Of a DNA stretch of 64,000 nucleotides, positions 59,040 to 64,000 are shown one piece after another. Numbering within the stretch: position 1 is the stretch's first letter; each line of letters opens with the position of its first letter. The notes beneath the pieces were generated by a model that made no database searches, was not told where the DNA came from, and saw only the letters and a list, made by a program, of their open reading frames with translations. Location: contig CM049311.1 of NCBI GenBank assembly GCA_026874595.1, positions 67,212,453 to 67,276,452 on the forward strand, written 5' to 3'. The stretch is from Sipunculus nudus. Lineage: Eukaryota > Annelida > Sipuncula > Golfingiida > Sipunculidae. Both the position numbers and the translations under genes were made by a program.

Positions 59040-59435
59040 ACTATTTATCGTCCGGGCCGTCCGAGACCGTTCGCACCGACCGAGACCGCCCGAGCCTCCC
59101 GGAATTCCGTTCGAGGATCCAGAACTGGCCAACTGGTAGCAACGCAATTTGCACTTTGCCATAAGAATTTGTTATTTTGTATATTTTTGTCATCCCTATG
59201 CGTGTAATGGTACCCATCAAAAGATCCTGAGATAATTGCGAACTGCAAATAATATATAATATTATAATAATATATTCATCAATTAATAGGCCTACAATAA
59301 CTACTAATGTTGACCCGCAAAAAACATGTGATTATATACCCAAGGTAGTATTGGTACCTGGTGGTCGGTCCAAGACGGTCCACCTGTAGGCGGTCCCGTC
59401 CAATAGGTCTACCGGTCAAAGCGGTCCGGTCCATT
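59040..59435. repeat. Paired GGTC/GACCG-rich segments
   Basis: GTCCGGGCCGTCCGAGACCG at about 59050 and its loose inverted relative rich in CGGTCC/GGTCGGTCC at about 59362-59432 bracket a 260-bp AT-rich centre. This may be a small foldback element. Confidence 0.35.
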
Positions 59436-59439
59436 TATT

Positions 59440-60900
59440 AAAACATTATTAAAAGTAAAATTAAATTGTACCTTTTTTATGCTGCGTTTTTCTACATAAT
59501 TTTTTCATTACATATATATGTTCAAATATTTAACCAAATCGAAAACATGCAATAAATATAATATAATAATCTATACTTTAATCGTAGGTCTGGGTTTGAT
59601 TTTTAATGACAAATTTAAAATCACAATCTTTAATTAATTGTAAATATTTATACAACATTAGAATATTTTGTGTTACTGTGTTGGGCATGGTGGTTAGAAT
59701 ATGATCCAAATTGTGCAAGGCGAGCTGATTTAAAGAATTTGCTGGACGGGGATGGATGCGGGCTGACATTAGCTGATTAATTATTTAGTCGTTTAAGTGA
59801 GATCTGATATACCACATATATTTATCTAATGTTAATGATTTAATAAATAGAATATATATTTAATGTATTCAAAGTATAGAACTTGGTCTTATTACACTGT
59901 GATACACAATGATACAGAGGAAAAGTATCAGCATTGTGCAACACAGCAGGGGACAATGATCAAATGCTTAACATGTCACTTCAATTATAAGTTAATAACA
60001 AATAATGAACCTTTTACTGTTACTCAGAGGGAAAAACATACAAAATATCACGTATTGATTATACTATTAGAGCTGCCATTGCTTTTCAAACAGTTCAAGA
60101 AGCTAATGAGTCTTTCTTTGAGAGGTTGATTACCCCTTGTTCATAACAGTTTTCGTTGGTTGAAATTAAATCCTTAAAGTCATCTGATTAGCTTAAACCT
60201 TATCACATTAGATAAACAAATCCGGATATATTTATATTTTATAACCTAAATATACATGAAATAAATAAAATAAACTGTTACTCTGTTTACTATTTGGATA
60301 CTTCAAGACATTTCTTTTAAGAGGAATAAAAACTGAACCTGTTGGCTTATATTTACCAACATTTTTGTTATTTAACGAGGCGGCATGACAATAAATACTG
60401 AGCTTTTTTATTTAGAAAAGTGTCTTTATGCATTTAACTGATACTTTTTATGCTAGATCTAAACGGTATTTCGAGAAACCAGGAAAGGCTCGGATGGTAA
60501 ATAGTCTCACCCTTTTAGAACTAATATATAATAATTTTATTCAACTCAGATGGACCACTTTCGAGGTATACAGAGTTATACAAAACAATATAAGAACACA
60601 TTAAATGGCAAGATCGCAATTAATATAAAACAAATTTGGAGCAACTGTTGTTAATTGACATTATCATGAAGTTAGAAAATACAATATCACATGCTATTGC
60701 TTTTAGCCAGCAAAGTAAAGAGTAATGGCTATGAGGAATATCTGAAGTAATATACTTTAGGAAATGTGTAAGATGCAGTGTGTACTACAGTATTGAAGAT
60801 TAAGTGCGACTCTGTATGTGTGTGTGTGGGGGGGGGGGGGGGCAAAATGCTATAATGTCGGTTCAAAAAAACTAAAGCACATATAAACTTTTATCTTTGG
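59440..60900. other. No recognised gene
   Basis: AT-rich unique DNA with a G run at 60829-60842. No exon recognised. Confidence 0.3.
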
Positions 60901-60907
60901 ACTATCT

Positions 60908-61075
60908 CAGGGGCGGATCCAGGATTTAGGAAGAGGGGTCCAACCAAGGGGGACTAATGAAAAACCTAAAATAAATGTCCCCAGGTCCAGAAAAGAGGGG
61001 GGGGGGGGGTCCAGGCCGCATTATTTTTCTTAAACCCTTAAAAAAAGGTCCGGAGTCCCCCTGGATCCGCTTCTG
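60908..61075 (+). mobile_element. GGGGCGGATCC short element, copy 3
   Basis: Contains the landmarks CAGGGGCGGATCCAGG, GTCCAACCAAGGGGGACTAA, AAACCCTTAAAAAAAGG and GATCCGCTTCTG. TATCTC lies immediately on each side (60903-60908 and 61076-61081), so a 6-bp target duplication is likely and the body would be 60909-61075. Confidence 0.85.
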
Positions 61076-61169
61076 TATCTCTATCCATTGCTGGTGTACA
61101 CTATAGTGACACTGAATAACTAAATGTGCGATGGAGCATGTAGGTTCGAGTACACACATATATAAACAC

Positions 61170-61375
61170 ATACATATACACACAGATACATATCCTCAAG
61201 CATCATTATGTACATGTACATTGAAATACATTAACAACGCAAATAGTTGAACATGTGTCATAGATTTAAATAATGAACAAATTAAACCACTGGTTTCTGT
61301 AAGAAACTAGAGAATTACAATTTACCAAATACGTAGATATGGATGTGTTATCACACACATTATAACAAATGTATG

Positions 61376-61413
<38 letters not shown>

Positions 61414-61790
61414 CAAATACATACATTAACATGATAAAGTGTGTGTTAGGGGGTGGGGGTGGGGGCTCAATACCAACATCAGTGTAAAAAGAACAGCATA
61501 TGTTACCTGCTAACTATACATCAAGCTTACGCTTCATAACTCAATGCGAGGTGAAAAAAAGTACATATAGATATATATATACTCCAGTTCATATAAATAT
61601 ATGCATGCGCATAACATATACATACAGATCCTTAACGTAAGCATCGTTTTGTGCACATAACATAAATTTAAGTATTGATAAGCAAAAGAAACCACTGGGT
61701 TCTGTGTGAAAAAGGTGAACATACTTACGGTTTATCAGATACAGTGACATGCAACATGTTATCACAGGCATTATTATTAACATACACATA
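61170..61790. repeat. Old duplication of a ~200-bp segment
   Basis: 61170-61370 and 61600-61790 share in order CATATACA(C/T)ACAGAT, AAGCATC, AAACCACTGG(G)TTCTGT and TGTTATCACA(C/G)(A/G)CATTA, about 430 bp apart, with (AT)n (61378-61410) and G-rich DNA between. Confidence 0.6.
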
Positions 61791-61924
61791 CAGACATGTA
61801 CACTTGCAAAGAAGGATTTCACTGATTCCAAGGATAGAGCTGAAGTATAAAAAAATATATGTAAAAATGCCCATTTTGGTTTAAATTCATAAATGCTGTC
61901 ACAAAGTGTTTTTTTCTGAAGATT

Positions 61925-62740
61925 TAACATTATACATATTACCTCCTATTAGTTTTATCCAACATTTGATCATTCTTTTAATCAGGTTTTAAGAGGGCAT
62001 TCTACCTAATTTCCCGTTGAAATTTTGCTGTGATTCTACTTACCCCGAGTAAATTAAAAAAAAAACATTTTTCTGTGGTCCAAATTCTGGAACCCCCAGA
62101 TTTCAGTACCATATAGTAGGATTTGTATCTTTATTGCATCAAACAGTTCACAATTGCATTGTGTTTAGACTGTACATAGCTAACATAGCTGACCTGTTTA
62201 CTTACGGCTTTGTGGAACAAACCGTTAAAATTTAATGTGGTACCCAGAAAAGCATAGTCATCAACTACCTTCAGTGTGTCATTTCCAAAAAAAAGTTGTG
62301 TTCGGCCTGACTTTATCTTAAAGTAGATAGCCACTTTAGTCTTACGAGTATTAACTGTGAGGTACCATTTGTTCAAATAATTGTTTTCAGCAGTCAGAGC
62401 TGTCTGTAGTTCTTTAGCTGTCTCAGTCATTACAAATATGTCACCGGCATATAGTAATACATGTATTCTAAGAAATACTTCTATGCCATCATTACTGAGA
62501 CTACCTCTTATTTTGTTGGCAACAAAACCCAGACCTCTATAACTGCGACTTATAGAACACTCGAAGTCATTTATATATATAGCTATATAGCAATGAGTAA
62601 TGGCGACAGGTTTTCACCCTGACGCAAACCAATATTGCAAGTGAAGAAGTCAACATTTTCCTAATTTTTTACATTACTTAATTTTTTTGCATTGTTGTAC
62701 ATATTGTAAATTACAGCATTAATGCGTCTGATGTTCGTCT
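61925..62740 (-). mobile_element. Degenerate LINE reverse transcriptase, YADD changed to YAGD
   Basis: Reading leftward on the minus strand: NIGLRQGENLSPLL (about 62590-62640), matching the QGxxLSPLL motif; then after a frameshift INDFE; LLYAGDIF (about 62435-62455), where the catalytic YADD has Asp to Gly; ETAKELQ...LNKWYLTVNTRKTKV; VVDDYAFLGTTLN; and beyond 62131 ILLYGTEIWGFQ with LLGVSR, typical of the thumb and post-RT region. Stops and frameshifts occur, so it is inactive. The open part is 62131-62430. Confidence 0.8.
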
Positions 62741-62949
62741 TATTCACAGGTTACAACGTGTCCCATTATTTACCCCAAGAATCACCTTCCAGGGCATATA
62801 CAACCTCTTTAGAGCGGCAGATCAGGACACCTTCACGGTACTTGATAGGGCGGTGAAACATATGGCAGCAGGATCTGTCAGTGACACCCTTGTTTATTTA
62901 AGATTATGGCCACGACTGGCTTTTTGGGTACTCAAAATTAGGTCTTCCT

Positions 62950-63690
62950 CCTATACCACACATAATTTAGGGCATCGGAAGCTAACCTCTGGGGTTGAAG
63001 GAGCTTTTCCCAAAACCTCCATAAAATTTAGTTAGAAGGTTCTAGGTCCAACCCTTATGATCTGTGCCTATCTGACTTTCACAGTACTGCACAATAATGT
63101 TATTTGCCTATAGCTCACAGAATATATGTCTCAATGACCTAATTTCAAGATTCAATGGAGACTTGCCAAGGACCTCCCTGGATTTTACACTAGAAGGTTC
63201 TCGATCAAACAGCTAAGTTTTGTGCCCTGTGTGACTGTCTAGGTGCCAATAATATTGTTGTTTGCCAGTATCTCAAAGATATAGGTCACCATGACCTAAT
63301 TTCAGGTTTCAAAGGAGATCTGTGCAAGACTCCCATGGAAGAAATGTGAAATGATTTCACAAAAAAAAATGAATATTATTTGTACCCTGTCTGTCTGATG
63401 CTCAAAATTACTTTTTTGGACCGTAGCTCGCAGAATATAGGTCAGCATGACCTAATTACATGTTTCCAAGGACATTTGCCCAGGATCTCCCTGAATGTTA
63501 CGTCTGAAGATTTTGGGCTTAATGGATACAATGTGTGCTCCGTCTTACTGTCCTGCCTAAAATCATATTTTCGGCCCTTAGGTCGCAGAATATAGGACAA
63601 CAATTTCAGGTTTCACAGGAGATTTGCCTAGGACCTCACGGGGTGTACATTCTAATGTATCTGTTACGATTTGGGCCCTCTCAACGGACG
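62950..63690. repeat. ~156-bp tandem repeat, nearly five units
   Basis: The anchor TAG(C/G)TC(A/G)CAGAATATA recurs at 63111, 63268, 63424 and 63579 (spacings 157, 156, 155). Shared following words are GACCTAATT, GGA(G/C)A(T/C)TTGCC and GACCTCC(C)TG. A partial first unit starts near 62950. Two units contain AGGTCACCATGACCT and AGGTCAGCATGACCT. Confidence 0.85.
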
Positions 63691-63863
63691 AATGGACAAC
63701 CGGCCAAAAAAGCATCATAAATAATCTGTACACTAACAGGGAATTTTCAAATTTCTACCCCTTAGTTTTGTGGATACAAAATCAAGTTGTGATATTAGTA
63801 TTCTCTGTAAACAAGACAACATGTATTGTATATTTCAATTATTGTACTCTTTTCTCTTTTCAG

Positions 63864-64000
63864 TTAGTGAGGACACAGATCCAGACCCTAGCACTTCAAC
63901 ATTTGATCCCAGAGGACCAACAGAAAGAGATCAGCCAGACAACTATTACATGTCTGCAGTACAAGAACTTATAGGTGCTTGTGGTGAAACGGCCATTGGT
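63864..64000 (+). CDS. Coding exon running off the window, unknown protein
   Basis: A strong acceptor (TACTCTTTTCTCTTTTCAG in effect, ending at 63863) opens a frame that, after two bases, encodes 45 residues without a stop to the window end. It begins SEDTDPDPSTSTFDPRGP and continues ERDQPDNYYMSAVQELIG. The start is acidic and Ser/Thr/Pro-rich, probably a disordered linker, leading into a helical-looking segment. The frame is not the longest in this stretch, but it alone fits the acceptor and stays open. A donor at CTTATAG/GTGCTT is possible. No family is recognised. Confidence 0.55.

Noticed and set aside
62853-63720. Several 60-70 codon frames right of the LINE remnant
   Set aside because: They lie in the 156-bp tandem repeat and shift frame from unit to unit.

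Overview
This window is non-coding-rich eukaryotic nuclear DNA, most likely from a bivalve mollusc or a close lophotrochozoan relative. The reasons are low GC, very dense microsatellites, long homopolymeric G and C runs, GT-AG split exons instead of long ORFs, and several dispersed repeat types I associate with clam, oyster and mussel assemblies. These include short GGGGCGGATCC elements, tRNA-like SINE units, and modules carrying TGACCTTGACCTT or a CGTCCGT/GATCACCC core. The taxon is an inference. There are no operons, bacterial genes, rRNA genes, functional tRNA genes or CRISPR arrays, and nearly every ORF longer than 60 codons looks like chance.

Layout. 1-4400: mostly unique sequence, with a possible first exon encoding a signal peptide on the minus strand (772-814). 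4400-14700: (ATT)n and (TA)n tracts, inverted tRNA-like SINE fragments, a tandem pair of SINE-like units (10.14-10.55 kb) and one GGGGCGGATCC element. 14745-17180: a TIR-bounded element with dense ACACAAG/CTTGTGT clusters at both ends and a three-exon gene inside, in which every splice junction keeps frame. 18367-18551: a clean minus-strand exon. 21653-25734: a 4.1 kb inverted-repeat element whose CpG-rich arms resemble promoters and abut a short spliced first exon (MAAAAT...). 26.2-27.9 kb: two minisatellites built on CRE-like and T-box-like words. 31.96-32.3 kb: a decayed LINE reverse transcriptase. 34-40 kb: old molluscan repeats and an AP-1-like minisatellite. 41853-42540: a probable solo LTR. 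43994-44166: a kinase-like exon. 44814-46571: a hAT-like element with 8-bp target duplications and an exon-like ORF inside. 48883-50035: a 5'-truncated LINE with a 15-bp target duplication and a foldback 5' end. 51281-51757: a TA-flanked MITE. 51853-52005 and 57825-57955: probable terminal exons on opposite strands. 55.3-55.7 kb: a second SINE-like tandem pair. 61925-62740: a degenerate LINE reverse transcriptase whose catalytic YADD box reads YAGD. 62950-63690: a ~156-bp tandem repeat with two perfect ERE-type palindromes. 63864-64000: an open coding exon running off the window.

The genes do not form a visible pathway. Host exons are isolated pieces of larger genes whose partners lie outside the window or were not recognised. 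The most unusual objects are the two TIR elements that carry spliced genes, the hairpin-ended LINE insertion, a tiny palindrome between 8-bp direct repeats, and several minisatellites whose unit contains a textbook transcription-factor half-site or palindrome.
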